Origin: Pardosa pseudoannulata
Lineage: Eukaryota; Arthropoda; Arachnida; Araneae; Lycosidae
Reading direction: 5' to 3'
Assembly (NCBI GenBank): GCA_032207245.1
Contig: CM063502.1
Span: 72,831,616-72,895,615, forward strand
DNA: 64,000 nt
Both the position numbers and the translations under genes were made by a program. Shown in pieces: positions 38,701 to 49,580 of this stretch. Below the pieces are notes generated by a model, which saw nothing but the letters and a program-made list of their open reading frames with translations, did not search any database and was not told where the DNA came from. How positions within the stretch are numbered: position 1 is the stretch's first letter; every line of letters starts with the position of its first letter.

Positions 38701-41190
38701 TAAGATATGATTAAATGCGGTTAAATGCGATTAAATAAGAATAAATATATTGAATACAAGACTAGAAAATAGAAAAATCTGCACAGGAACGTAAATCGGA
38801 TCCTGGCAAACTATCAATAAAATTTTACAGAACTGAGTGGGAGGAGCCTAAGCTACCTCATTAGTGAGTCTAAATTATGCTGACTCTTTTTGTTCTACTA
38901 ATTAGCATTTAAAAACTCTTACAGTTTAATCAAAGAGTAATATTATGGGGGGAGGGGCTTAATATTCAGTTTTTACAAAAGTTTAGGGGCGAAAAAGTAA
39001 AAAATATGAAAAAGTGGGACGTCCATAGGACTTGCATACATCGGAGTCAAAGGGTGTTACCCAATGCTCAAATACGTATTATATGTATAGACAACAGTAT
39101 TTAGCTTGAATATTTGTGTGTTTAAAGCACTAAATAAGCCGAAAATTTATAAAAATAATAAAAATATATAAAGAGAATTAATTTAGAAGAGATGCACAAG
39201 GCCTGCGTCTGAACTCCAGATCTGCGAAATCTTAATTCGGAAGCTCAGAAATTATTTCATTTGTAATACTATTAATTGTAGTGAAAAATATATCGGAAAC
39301 TTTAAGGAAATGCTCTTTAATTGTAGTTAAATTAAGATAACTAAGAGTTATATCATTACGAAAATAGCCCGGTGCTTTAACAATTCGCCTTAAAATTTTT
39401 GCCCTCAGACAGAACATGTTTTAATTCCTTTTGCAGTTATCTCTTCAATAAAAAAATACGGTACAATAATAAAGGTAGCCGTAAAACCACACCATACTGT
39501 CACTTTTTCAGGATGAAAAGGTCGTCCCTGGATAGCACGAGAGTTTACTAAAGCTGCTCTCAACTTAATAAAAATAAATACCATATGTGTTACAGTGCCA
39601 CCTATAGGCGCATTTTTGTACTAAAAATTGTTTTGTAATAAATGTCAAGAGCATCATTTGAATTATATGTTCCAACTGCATCTCATCCGGACCAGTAGAA
39701 CGTATTGTAGAGTCCTCAGAAATGGGGAACTTATTTCTTACTAACCCTGAATATTATACTAAAATGTATCATTATATAACCATTAGATTGCAATTAAAAG
39801 GGGAGGATCACAAATAGATATTTTAATAGTCATAAATAGGAAATTTCAAAATTTAAATGTTCACCGTTTTTGAGGTATGTTCCACAGCGTTAATCTAAGT
39901 TATATTAATTCTTTTATTTTTTATTTTCTGTAAGTACCTATTACAATCATAAAAAGTTGTGCATAATTAGATATTAAAACAATATATAGTATAATACATT
40001 ATAATATACAAAATATTAAAATTTAAAATAAAAATGTTGATTAAAATATTAGCTTTATTGATGAAAACTTGATTTTAATCATTAAAATTTCAAAATAATT
40101 ATTTTCGTTTAAATACAGGTGTATAATTTCCAAGGAAATATAACTAAGAATAAAATTTTATTTTAGTTAAATACAATCTGTGCAAATGAATATATATTTG
40201 AAGAATTTTAATATTTTTCGGTTTTTTTATTTATTCAATATACTGTAAGAAAACAAAACATTTAACGGTTAAAATAATCTAGATCAGTTTTGTGACAAAT
40301 GCTTCAATAAACAATGTCTAGAACCTTGAAAATATAACATTTTGAACATTTTTAAGATTAAAAAGGAAATAGAAATTAGCCAATTAAGAAAAATATTCTT
40401 TAAAACGAGGAAATGCCGCATATATACATATTTTTTTCTTTAGTTAAATATACTACTCATCCACTTGCAAATATTTGACTTTATTTTGTATGAGAACCAT
40501 TAGTTCAGTATAAGGAGTATTGAAATAAATTGGTATACTTTCTTTGAATTTTGAAATTCCGAATGTCTGTCATCACCTCAAATAAAAGCATCTAGCCATT
40601 TCTTTCTTTATTTTTTCTTTAGATAGTGGGACATAATTTCGGTTTAGTCACATGCTATAGTACATGAATTTCATATTTCTTAAGTGAATTAAAGTGTTTT
40701 ATATTATAACGCTTACATTTTTAATTTTTTAGGTTCTGACATTTTATATCATAACAATGAGATTTTGATAAGAAATTAATTTATAAATGTGATTCCTATT
40801 GGCATGACAGTCTTCATTACTGAAAATAAATGTCACAAACATGTCATAGATAAGATATACATATCTAAAAGAAAATATCTCAGAATTCATTATGACATTA
40901 AGAGTTTTCTTAAATAAACTAATAGAACCGAATTTGACGTGATATAGCTCGAAATTTTTTCCCTTTAATGACGAAGACAGGGTCATTTAGAAAAGGAAAA
41001 ATTATAGATATTTAAGCTTTTCTTGTAGTAGCCAGAATTTCTTGATGTATTTATGTATCAGTATAATTTTTAGTCAAAAATAAAGGCTATGAACAATTAT
41101 GATAAAGTATGTATACATAGGCTTAAGAACACAATTTGAAAAACCGGAAAAAATAAATGCAAATGACAGAAAATATATCTCAAGGAAAGC

Positions 41191-41274
<84 letters not shown>

Positions 41275-44200
41275 AAATACATAAATTGTCTAAATATATA
41301 ATTTTAAAATTTTTAATCTTATAGAGATAGAAATCATAAAATGATTATAATAAAAGCTTCACTTTTAATAGACTGTAGAAATAAATCTTCTTAATAGAAT
41401 TACCTTAAATTTGACCTAAACATCAAGCGAGAGGAATTTTTCAGGTAAAATAATAATAATAATAATAATTCAGAATATTATTATTAGATGGCACTAGACG
41501 TGTTATTGTTAATTCAAATGAAGATTATTTTCAAGTTAATATGATTGTACTATTTAATGTCAGGACTTATTTTACCCAGAAATTGAATATATAAAAATGA
41601 ATTACAATGGAAATCTTTGGTATCATTTTTTATTTAAATCCCATTCAAAACGAAAAGATTGTGAAATATTGGAAAGGGAAACGTGATTTTTAATTGATAC
41701 TATACGCTAGAAAGTGTTCTAGATATACTCCCAATCTCTGCGTTCGTAAAAGTATATGTACCAAATTATATGCATCAGTAGTAAAACTGCAGATGTGATA
41801 CGCAAGGCATGCCTTTATATCTGTTCAGTTTTTAATCAGAGAAATTTAAATAAATTTTTTTTAATATACCCCAAACCCATACATCTTAATGGTAGATGTC
41901 ATATGACTTCTAATATTCTGGCCATGTTCAAAGTAAAGAAACAGCAGATGCTTTCGAGGTCTTGAAATGTGAGGAATATCTTGCATATATATTGAACTAT
42001 CCAAATAATTTGGTTGTTGGAGTTCTGAAATAATTTGGTTGTTCATAAGTTATTTATACTGCTCATTATTGGGGATGAAAGTAAAAAGACCCGAATGACC
42101 TATCTCATCAAGAAAGTAATACATTTTGTTTACATTTTATAACTGACGACGTTCCCGGAAAGGAGAACCACACATTAGTTTTTGAAAACTAAAGAGGCAA
42201 TAGTTGCAAAGCTAACGGATTCTCTGCTGTCCTTATTTTGCAATTCTTAGTATTGATATCACCATTGAGAAAAAGTCTCTTTCTATTTACTATATATTTC
42301 ATGGCCATACATTGACCTCTAAAACCTGAGGAAGAAATTGTAAAACGACCGCTTTTCTTGTTGACAGGTCAACAAAAAGCAGCTCTTTAGCATGTGCACT
42401 TTTGAATGGATATTATTGCATTATGCTTTGTAAAATATCTACGAATTACTTTGACAGACATATCTAAAACTTAAGTATTTTCGTGTGCACTGCAGCGTCC
42501 CACACCAAAGCGTGTGTCTTCCTTTAATAATAAAAAGACATCTTCAAATTCCGTTCAAAGATTGCTTTCTTCACTTTAACATTTCGAGTTAAATGAACCG
42601 CCTTTTACCAATTTGTCAGTTATCTTTTTCCAAATGTATGCAGAAATCGGATGAGGACCGCATTTTAGCCCTTTAAATCTCCGATAATTCTAAATCGCGA
42701 TTGACATACAGTCCCTATTTTGCAAAAAAATCTTCCCAAGCAAACCCCGATCTTTCAGTAACAGTGTCATGATGTGCTTCTCAGACGCAGAATACTAGAA
42801 TTGCATGAGCTCCGTATTTCTATTATTAATGTAATGGACGGAACGCATACTTTATTAGTTTGATTAGGAACCGATATTACTTATTTTAATCGGCATCTGA
42901 AAATGTCATATTACCATTATCACATCACGTGGTATCATATATATCGTTTACAATAAAATGAACTATTTCTTTTAATAGATTCTCATCCTCATATATAATC
43001 AGATCAAATATTAGTCCCTCTGACCTCTAGTTCTCATTTTATAACCTCTTAAAAGGGCAATACTAATTATAACTATCATATAGAAAATTACATATTTTTT
43101 ATCATCCAGTAAAACTACCCAGTTTTTGAAACCTCATTGTAAAAATTTCTTTTTAAAAAAGATTTTCACATTCTTGTCCCCTAACTGTAATGGAAAGCCA
43201 CTTTTAGGCAGTCTGGAAATTCACACAGATCATTTTAATAAACTATAAAATTTTATTCTAATTATAAACTTAAGGAAAATTGTATTATGTATACGCTTGG
43301 AACTTACAGAAGGAATTTCCCCGAGTACTTGAGGTAAGTTAAACATTTATATTAAAATATGTTTTCCAATATGATGTTTAAATATTTTATTTAATTACTT
43401 TTTATGAAGGATATTATATAGGACACACAAAATCCTTTCTTCTGAATTAAAAAAAATTGTTATAATTTTTTAAACATTTATTTATCTGTTTTCCTGAAAA
43501 CGTTAATATGTTACCCTTACTTCATATGTAAATCATTGATGCTTAGTCTATACAAATACATCAACTTTAATATTTGTTTAATGTAGTATATAAATATTTC
43601 ATGAAGGAATTTTTCCTATATTAACATAGTATTAAAATTAAACAGAACTCATTTTTTAAAAACTTCTTTATAGTATGTGGTGTAATTTTCCTTGCATTAC
43701 ACCAGATACCGTGAGGCATTTTAGACTCCGCCTTTATTTTTAGATAATGAATATACAGTCATAAAATATTTATTTTGCAAAATTGCTGTACATTTCATTA
43801 CATGTATTAAAATAAACTATTTTATTTTTCTGAGAAAAGTCGTTCTTGCGTATCTAAGCATTACTACTACAGTAGTTTTGCAATAAAATTGCCATTAATA
43901 ATCATACTTTCAGAAATGGAATAAATAATTATGAATTAATTATATAAGCGAACAATTCAACAAACGGAATGAAACAGTTATTGAATCCATTCTATTCCAT
44001 TTAAGTTATTATTAAGTTCTCCTAGAATTAGGTTATTAAATATATAAGTAACGTTTTAAACATCATTCAGGTCTTTTAATTAGTGATGTATCCTTATCAA
44101 ATGGATTTCCAGCGTCAATTCGTCTTAGGCTAGTTATCTATAATGCACCAAAATCAATAAAGTATTAACATCACAATAACAAATCAGCTGGGATATATAT

Positions 44201-46517
44201 TTAGCCTCTACATTTGAAAATGTATTGTTGTTAAACACAAAATGGAGAGATGTTTGTTAAGTTAAATTTCCTAGTAAGTAATTGAAAGAAAAATGTAGGG
44301 AAATGTTATTTACATGAAATTTTTAAAGATACGCAGCTTAAAGTAGTTCTTGTGTTTTTCCATATTAATTATAATTTAAGATTTTAAAGTTTCTGACAGT
44401 ATTTTTCTCTGGTTTTGAATATATTTTCAGGTATTTGGAGAATGGAAGCTTGGGCCTATTGCATGCAAAGTCATAGTTTATGCACAGATAGTAACACTTG
44501 CAAGTACGACGTTCATCCTAACATCGATGAGCTATGATCGATACCTAGCTATATGTCGCCCTTTGAAAACAACTGGTGGTGTGAAGCAGGCAAAGAGATT
44601 AATCGTTGGTTCTTGGGTATTAGCATTTATATTTGCCATTCCACAAATTTTTATCTTTGTTCAGGTAAGATGTTAAGAATGATTATTAATGATGATTAAG
44701 AATTATAAGCCATCTTTCTATTTTCTCAGAGAGACAATAAGCTTGATTTTATAAACATGCAAGTCTATTTATGTCTCATTATGTACAATTTATTTACAAA
44801 TATGTCGTTATTTTTACATAATTTTACTAAAATGGAAACTGGTATGTGGATGTCAATGAAACACTTTTTAAAACTTTCAAATTTTAAAGATCAATATTTT
44901 TTATCAAAATGAAGTAGAAAACTATGACCAAAAATAAAAATTTAATACAGATTATAATTAATTTTAGAAATATAGATGAATTGTATTAAACTTTTATTTA
45001 AAATTGCATTCACTCCACACCTCCTGAACCAAATAACTAAATCATATTTATGACTTACAAATGTAAAGAAATACATTTTGTAAGCAAACTGGTTGGAAGG
45101 TATTAATAGGGCTATTGTATGCAAAAAGATTAAAATATAAATAGCAGAATTGTAAATTTATAACTAAACAAAAGTGTACATACGTATAATTACGTAGGGT
45201 AAGAGAATAGGCTCAAAGCTGGTAATTTATATGTTTATGACTATACAATAGAGATTGACGTTTAGTATCCGATTTTTAACTTTAAATTGATTAACCGATT
45301 ATCCAATTTAAACGTTAGTACATTACCTAATATGTCTAAAAATATTATAAAGCACTTCTAAAATTTTAAATATGTGACCTGTGAATAAAACTAAAATTGC
45401 CACCGTAACTAATCATTTAACGTAGCCTCATCCTTTGATAAGTACCAATTAAATATAATGCTAGATTCTTCATTTACAAATGTAATTTAGGAAGAAATGC
45501 ATTTATTAACAGAGAGAGCATATATTGTGAAGACTCCTCTTTAAAATACTAGACAAATACAATTACTAAGATACTATTATAGACAATTACATGCTTTGAA
45601 TGTTTTAAACTAAATATGAAGTGAATTTGTATTTTTTAAATGGTTTAAAAATTATTAAAATTAGAAATACAAAATAAAGTACATAAATCCTAATAATGTA
45701 GATTAATATTAATGATGTTGTTACCAAATTGTGTACAAATAAAAACAAGTTATTTTAAAAGAAAGTAAGTAATCTTATGTAGTTACATTATTCGTTCTAG
45801 GTCGAAGAGAAAGATCCTGAAACTAACATGATTATACACAAATGCGAAAGCAAAGGATACACTGCTTCTTGGCAACGAAAGTTATATTTTACTTGGCTTA
45901 CAACGTATATTCTTATCCTCCCGGCTATCTGCATATGTTACTGCTACATTAATGTTTTAAGAACGGTATGGAAAGCAGCTAAGGACCACCCGAACACAGG
46001 TTCATCAACGGTCTTTCTCCGACGATCACAAAATGCAGCATCGATGATACCTCGAGCTAAAATTAAAACTTTAAAGCTGACCATATGCATAATAGCCAGT
46101 TTCATTATCTGCTGGACACCATATTTCATCGTCAACAATATCAGAATCTATAGTAATTATAGTATAACCGTGTCAAAAAATGTTATTTTAGGTGTTCAAA
46201 CATTAGCCTTGCTCAATTCTGCTTTAAATCCTATTTTCTATGGTTATTTCAATGTTCACCTAAGGAAAGATTTCAAAGAAATTGTATATCGTAAAAAGGA
46301 TCTTGGCAACTGCCTTACTGGTCATCCTTGTGTAGGAGGTGTCACTGGTGATTCCTGGGACACAAACTTTACTGCTTCAATGAGTAATCATGCTTCAAAT
46401 CCTATACGCAGGGTTAAGTCATACGGTGGAAGACAGACTGAAGATGAGATGCTTTCGCCTTCTGGACAAGACAGAAGAAGGAATAAAATAGTAAAATATG
46501 AATGTGCAGAAGTGTAA
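29916..46517 (+). CDS. Class A neuropeptide GPCR, vasopressin/NPS/CCAP-receptor-like (three coding exons)
   Basis: Joining 29916-30260, 44431-44664 and 45801-46517 gives an uninterrupted 431-residue protein plus stop (taa 46515-46517). All splices are phase 0. Seen in the product: a hydrophobic N-terminus (about 5-20) that may be a signal peptide; N-glycosylation sequons at N30, N31 and N38; N70 (TM1, GN); LAIGD with D100 (TM2); C127 before TM3; DRY at 151-153; W177 (TM4); C208 in extracellular loop 2, pairing with C127 by family precedent; P234 (TM5); CWTP at 297-300 (TM6); NPIFY at 336-340 (TM7); then helix 8 and cysteines C364/C370 that could be palmitoylated. The IPRAKIKTLKLT stretch before TM6 and the CWTPYF core are typical of vasopressin, NPS, CCAP and GnRH/AKH-type receptors. 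The TM3-TM4 and TM5 ends look closest to NPS/CCAP receptors. It should act at the plasma membrane as a peptide receptor coupling to G proteins; the ligand is not inferable. An upstream 5'UTR exon is likely but not located. Confidence 0.93.
31198..31250. repeat. (TA)n-(TG)n microsatellite in intron 1
   Basis: About 40 bases of ta followed by gtgtgtgtgt. Confidence 0.95.
32580..32770. repeat. Two-copy tandem duplication, period 105 bp
   Basis: 32580-32684 and 32685-32770 both read gattagg(c/t)tagttaaaag...aagcgtaaaaaataatta and end aagttgtaaatgaataacaaa, with a few substitutions. Confidence 0.93.
33280..33630. repeat. Two-copy tandem duplication, period 180 bp
   Basis: Copies at 33280-33459 and 33460-33630 share 'atcacttta(g/a)gttga', 'cactttaagttgaaatattt', 'atcgtattattaaaat' and 'gatgtaacctata' in order. 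Within each copy the cacttta(a/g)gttga unit itself occurs twice. Confidence 0.9.
33703..34603. repeat. Two-copy tandem duplication, period 450 bp
   Basis: 33703-34152 and 34153-34603 share long runs: 'ttctaaatatat', 'cttttcggcatgagttatag', 'attcagtctcatccctgata' and 'gtgtttaagttattgc'. Divergence is modest. The open frame in copy 1 (33704-33928) is broken in copy 2, so it is not a conserved gene. Confidence 0.93.
35681..35763. repeat. (AT)n microsatellite in intron 1
   Basis: More than 80 bases of uninterrupted at dinucleotides. Confidence 0.98.
37431..37501 (-). pseudogene. tRNA-His-derived relic (tRNA pseudogene or SINE head)
   Basis: Read on -, it begins TCCGTGATCTTATAGGGGTT, then TAGTACATTACGTTGTGGC and GCAATAACCCAGGTTC. 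This follows eukaryotic tRNA-His (GCCGTGATCGTATAGTGGTT...) through the D arm, the GTG anticodon in TTGTGGC and the T arm. The 3' acceptor strand reads TTCAAGG instead of a match to the 5' strand, and the B box has lost a base (GGTTCAGCTCC). It is therefore not functional. It could be the head of a SINE whose body lies below 37431; no second copy was seen. Confidence 0.75.
37975..38404 (-). pseudogene. Transposase relic, C-terminal segment
   Basis: It continues the 39413-39551 segment: TGQRYHDMLNYF, a frame with one stop, MIFMQDGTPAHIDRPVKQLL (the QDG.PAH block contains the second catalytic Asp), then after a frameshift the DL.PW.FLKD block with RRHVLGIP and the tail. Such proteins are common in arachnid genomes by my recollection. 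At least two frameshifts and one stop make it dead. Confidence 0.8.
38405..39407 (-). mobile_element. 5'-truncated jockey-like non-LTR retrotransposon fragment, nested
   Basis: The insertion interrupts the transposase. On - it opens with LRAKILRRIVKAPGYFRND, then TIKEHF and ...NEIISELPN, a stop, and FADLEFRRRP (to about 39185). This is the C-terminal end of jockey-type ORF2 (QNKILR.I..APWYVRN ... TIKE ... NPL...L ... RRP). The remaining 780 bp would be 3'UTR and includes a run of about ten-base gattaaatgcg-like units (38690-38760) and a strong palindrome (38558-38610). The flanks share gacag exactly (38400-38404, 39408-39412), extending to tgccctgtgacag versus tgccctcagacag, a probable target duplication. 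No poly(A) adjoins the 3' flank, so part of the tail may be other DNA. Confidence 0.7.
38558..38610. repeat. 53-bp palindrome, 15-bp perfect arms
   Basis: ctttaatatttgaat (38558-38572) and attcaaatattaaag (38596-38610) are exact reverse complements. The 23-base centre is itself largely self-complementary (ataattaattatataattaa). Confidence 0.85.
39413..39551 (-). pseudogene. Transposase relic, central segment
   Basis: On -, it reads VNSRAIQGRPFHPEKVTVWC and then a GFTATFIIVPYFF segment ending KTCSV. This is the 'HP.KVTVWCG....IIGP.FF' block between the first and second catalytic Asp of this transposase family. It breaks off exactly at the non-LTR insertion and resumes at 38404. Confidence 0.8.
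41197..41272. repeat. (AT)n microsatellite in intron 1
   Basis: Two (at)n runs joined at an aa step near 41236. Confidence 0.97.
44431..44664 (+). CDS. GPCR coding exon 2: ECL1, TM3, TM4
   Basis: Residues 116-193 (78 codons, open throughout, no ATG start of its own). The acceptor is a T-rich tract ending ttttcag at 44430 and the donor is cag|gtaaga at 44665. It encodes extracellular loop 1 (VFGEWKLGP), the conserved Cys C127, TM3 ending in MSYDRYLAICRPL, and TM4 with W177 and a Pro at 186. It continues the LLFE end of exon 1 without a gap in the receptor fold, so no coding exon is missing between them. Confidence 0.93.
44665..45800 (+). other. GPCR intron 2 (1,136 bp)
   Basis: Starts gtaaga and ends ttctag. 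It splits the receptor at the start of extracellular loop 2. The interior is plain AT-rich sequence with no recognised repeat or coding segment. Confidence 0.88.
45801..46517 (+). CDS. GPCR coding exon 3: ECL2, TM5-TM7, C-terminal tail
   Basis: Residues 194-431. The acceptor ends ttctag at 45800; the exon opens with VEEKDPETN before the first internal Met (45828), so coding begins before that Met. It holds ECL2 with C208, TM5 (about 221-247), a third intracellular loop of about 35 residues, TM6 (about 281-305, CWTP), TM7 (about 316-343, NPIFY) and an 88-residue cytoplasmic tail rich in Ser, Thr and Arg. Possible polyadenylation hexamers aataaa occur at 46552-46557 and 46683-46688. Confidence 0.94.
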   Translation, partial: VEEKDPETNMIIHKCESKGYTASWQRKLYFTWLTTYILILPAICICYCYINVLRTVWKAAKDHPNTGSSTVFLRRSQNAASMIPRAKIKTLKLTICIIASFIICWTPYFIVNNIRIYSNYSITVSKNVILGVQTLALLNSALNPIFYGYFNVHLRKDFKEIVYRKKDLGNCLTGHPCVGGVTGDSWDTNFTASMSNHASNPIRRVKSYGGRQTEDEMLSPSGQDRRRNKIVKYECAEV

Positions 46518-49315
46518 ATTAAAAAAAAATAATTACCTTAAAATTCTCTTAAATAAAATTTACAGGGGTGGAATTTCTTTTGTTATGCTTATATTTTTCT
46601 ACCTTTAGTTAACCGACCACGTAAAAACCCTGATTTAAAAGACTAAATCTCTTATCAGAAATAAAATACTGTTACTAAGCTAAATAAAGACATTTTCAAC
46701 AAAGTTCGGGAATTTTATGTAACTGTAGGTTAGTTAATTTATTTAATTAAGGAATTATACAATTTTAGATTTTCTGATAAAATAATAATTTTTGCTTCAC
46801 TGCCATACCATACTGTTGATATAGCTGTTCGAGCAGCCCATCAGATTCGTCTTGCAAAAGTATCTCCTATTATAAGTAGCCTTCATGTTGCAACAGTTAA
46901 TCATAATGTTCCAAAGTAAACTGAGGTCATAAGTTACAGATTATAATTGTTATAATAATTTTCAAAATTAAATAATAATTTAACTGCATTTTTTAGATGT
47001 TGTGAATGAAAGAATTACATTTTAAAATATATTCCTTTAGAGACACGTTATTACGAAATTCTTTTTAAAATGTATGCCATTTTCTTGTATTTTTATTGAA
47101 ACGAATCGACTAATTGTGAATCAGCAATATTTTAGAATATTGTCTTACTTTTACATTGATGCTTTCACGATATACATGCTCATATTTACGTAAGGCAATG
47201 GAAGTTGACTTAACTATATGGTACTCCCTCAAAAAAACGTCCTAAAATATCTGCTACATTGTGAAAGATGAATGCTAACAATAAAGGCAAATGGCGTTGT
47301 ATTGAATAAAAAAAGTAAGGAAATAAAATATAACAATTTATGTGAGTAAATACACCATCTATCATACAAAATGTTTGTTATAAAGTATTAACAATTATTT
47401 TAAACATTTTTCCGAAATTTAACATAAAAACCATGTAATCATTTTACGTTACCTGTTTTTCCCTGTTTTTTAGCCTAACTATGTAATAACTATGTAACGG
47501 TCTATAAAGCATTGTGAAAAATTTATCTTCCAACGTGGTCGGTTTACCTTATTGACACAGTGGATTTTCATAAGACATTCAATAAAATTTGACTAAATAA
47601 TAATTATTTCTGTTTATTCAATTCTGAAATAAAAGTAATAAAAAAAATATTAGTAAGAATAAAAATTAATATTCATCATTTTATATTAAATATAATCGAT
47701 ACCACACTATGTTAGACATTTAATGCTAATAACTCAAAACATTTTTTAACAATAATATCTTTTGGTTTTATGAATATTTTAAACTTTGGTGCTTTTTTGC
47801 TACTATATTCCTTTTAAAAGTATTGGCAATTTAACTTATAACATGTAATATAAATATTAAAATTCTTATGCTTTGAAACTCAAAATAAGTTCATTTTGTT
47901 ATTAAAAGAAATGCTATAAACATTTAATAGAGAAAAAGATGGAAATACTTCTTATCAATGCTAATTTTCTAACATTTTTCAGAAATATTAATGATAATAA
48001 ATAAAGTTATTATAAAGATCTAAATGGAATACTATAAAAGAAACTAATTATATTCACTCCAAATTAGATTTTTATAAAGTTTAATTTCTATTCTTCAAAA
48101 TTTGATTTACTTTGCTATTTTTTAAAAAACATGTTTCTAAAAAAATACTAAAATTTTATGTATATTAATCAAATCAAATAAAATTAATTCTGAAAGTCCA
48201 CTGTCACCTTTAACTGTGTATTTATGTATATGACTAAAATTAATGTGAATTGTAGTTATAGCTGTATCAATTAAGCGCACACGGTTATTTTTAAAATGAT
48301 TCTTTTAAACAATTTATTTACATGGCGAGTTTTTCGAAAGTTAAAAGTTTCGCTTTTTAAAACTTTGTATATGTCTTCGCTGTGCTCAACTTTGACATGT
48401 TTGGAAGCTCTATAGGTGTTAGAAATATAATGATGTGTATATTAAAATAATGTTGTAATATTATGCAAATATTGTATTGTAAAGTAGAGTCATTCGTTCT
48501 GCTATAATCAGAAGAACAGTGAAATTACCAGTATTGAATAATGTTCATGCGTGTTTCAGAACTTTTATTTCTAAGTTCATTGAAGTACAATGAACATTTT
48601 AAAATGTATTATACTATTGGATTTTTACAATTTATGGTGCTCTTATTATTTTTATAACTATTATTTTGTTGTAAAGCTCTATATGTTAGCCAAAGAAAAA
48701 TATTTTTTCAATGTTTTTGTGATATAATTTTTTTTAAATATATCTATAAATACTGTTAACTTAACCCCCCAAATATTCATGAACAAAAACAATTACTTCA
48801 TTGTTTCAATTATGAATCAATGCCAACTGCCTTAGTACAGATGTAAAACTTTAGAAGAGATTAAGGCAACCATTAAGTTTCATGAAAGGATAGCATTTGT
48901 TTTTCTCAATGTCTAACATAATTTGGGGTATAAATAATTTTTCTCACCAAGTACAGTAGCAGTAATCTAAACCACCCCTCCTCTTTGCCATTTTTATTCT
49001 TTCAAATCTATTCTCCCAGCCACAAAGTATCTTAATTAAAGGAGTGTCGACGACTTAAAATTCTTTCAATCTATGTCGGAAAGTTTCTCTGCAATAGATG
49101 CAAATTTTTTGTCCACTCACCACATTTTCCAGCTGTTATTAGCAAATGACTTCAACCTGCCATCTTCAATAGTCTATTTGATTAGGCGTCTCTTTGGACA
49201 GTAGCCCGGGAAAGTAAAAACAATAGAGGCTACAATTTTATTGTGACTGGCGGATTAAATTTCGCTGGTTTACATATATGGATCAACAAAGTTTTAGGAG
49301 AGGTGGATAAGAAAA

Positions 49316-49317
<2 letters not shown>
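46518..49317. other. GPCR 3' flank and AT-rich intergenic DNA
   Basis: Candidate aataaa hexamers lie 35 and 166 bases after the stop. Beyond them I see only AT-rich non-coding sequence; no further exon or gene is supported. Confidence 0.55.
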
Positions 49318-49394
<77 letters not shown>

Positions 49395-49395
49395 C

Positions 49396-49467
<72 letters not shown>

Positions 49468-49490
49468 TGTAATGTATCTGTATATATGTA

Positions 49491-49550
<60 letters not shown>

Positions 49551-49580
49551 ATATATTATATATATATATATATATATACA
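49318..49580. repeat. Compound (TA)n-(TG)n-(TA)n microsatellite
   Basis: (ta)n to 49363, (tg)n 49364-49391, then several (ta)n blocks separated by ata and tgtatc steps to about 49580. Confidence 0.97.

Larger units (their letters stand above)
37816..39747 (-). mobile_element. Tc1/mariner-superfamily-like element with about 175-bp TIRs, internally deleted
   Basis: The left end GGGTTAGCAAGAAACACGTT (37816 on) and the right end read inward, GGGTTAGTAAGAAATAAGTT (39747 down), start an inverted match that continues about 175 bp. It includes the shared blocks AATTCAAATGATGC and CTTGACATTTATTA (left to about 37990, right from about 39570). A TA precedes the left end; on the right it reads TG. The interior codes on - for DDE-type transposase pieces. 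Because the right TIR abuts the middle of the transposase, the N-terminal DNA-binding half is missing: an internal deletion derivative, later split by a LINE insertion. Confidence 0.8.
30261..44430 (+). other. GPCR intron 1 (14,170 bp)
   Basis: Bounded by gtaagt and ttttcag. Besides the repeats listed separately (AT microsatellites, tandem duplications, tRNA-His relic, nested transposons), 30261-31197, 31251-32579, 34604-35680, 35764-37430 and 39748-44430 are AT-rich DNA in which I see no gene. 36060-37000 and 42100-42800 are somewhat less AT-rich; 36888-36894 contains a tgacgtc motif, but no coding sequence or element boundary could be fixed there. Confidence 0.85.

Noticed and set aside
43310..43333. 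Possible 24-nt phase-0 microexon in intron 1, between ttacag and gag|gtaagt
   Set aside because: The receptor is complete without it, the acceptor has no pyrimidine tract, and it would insert eight residues into extracellular loop 1. Only RNA could revive it.
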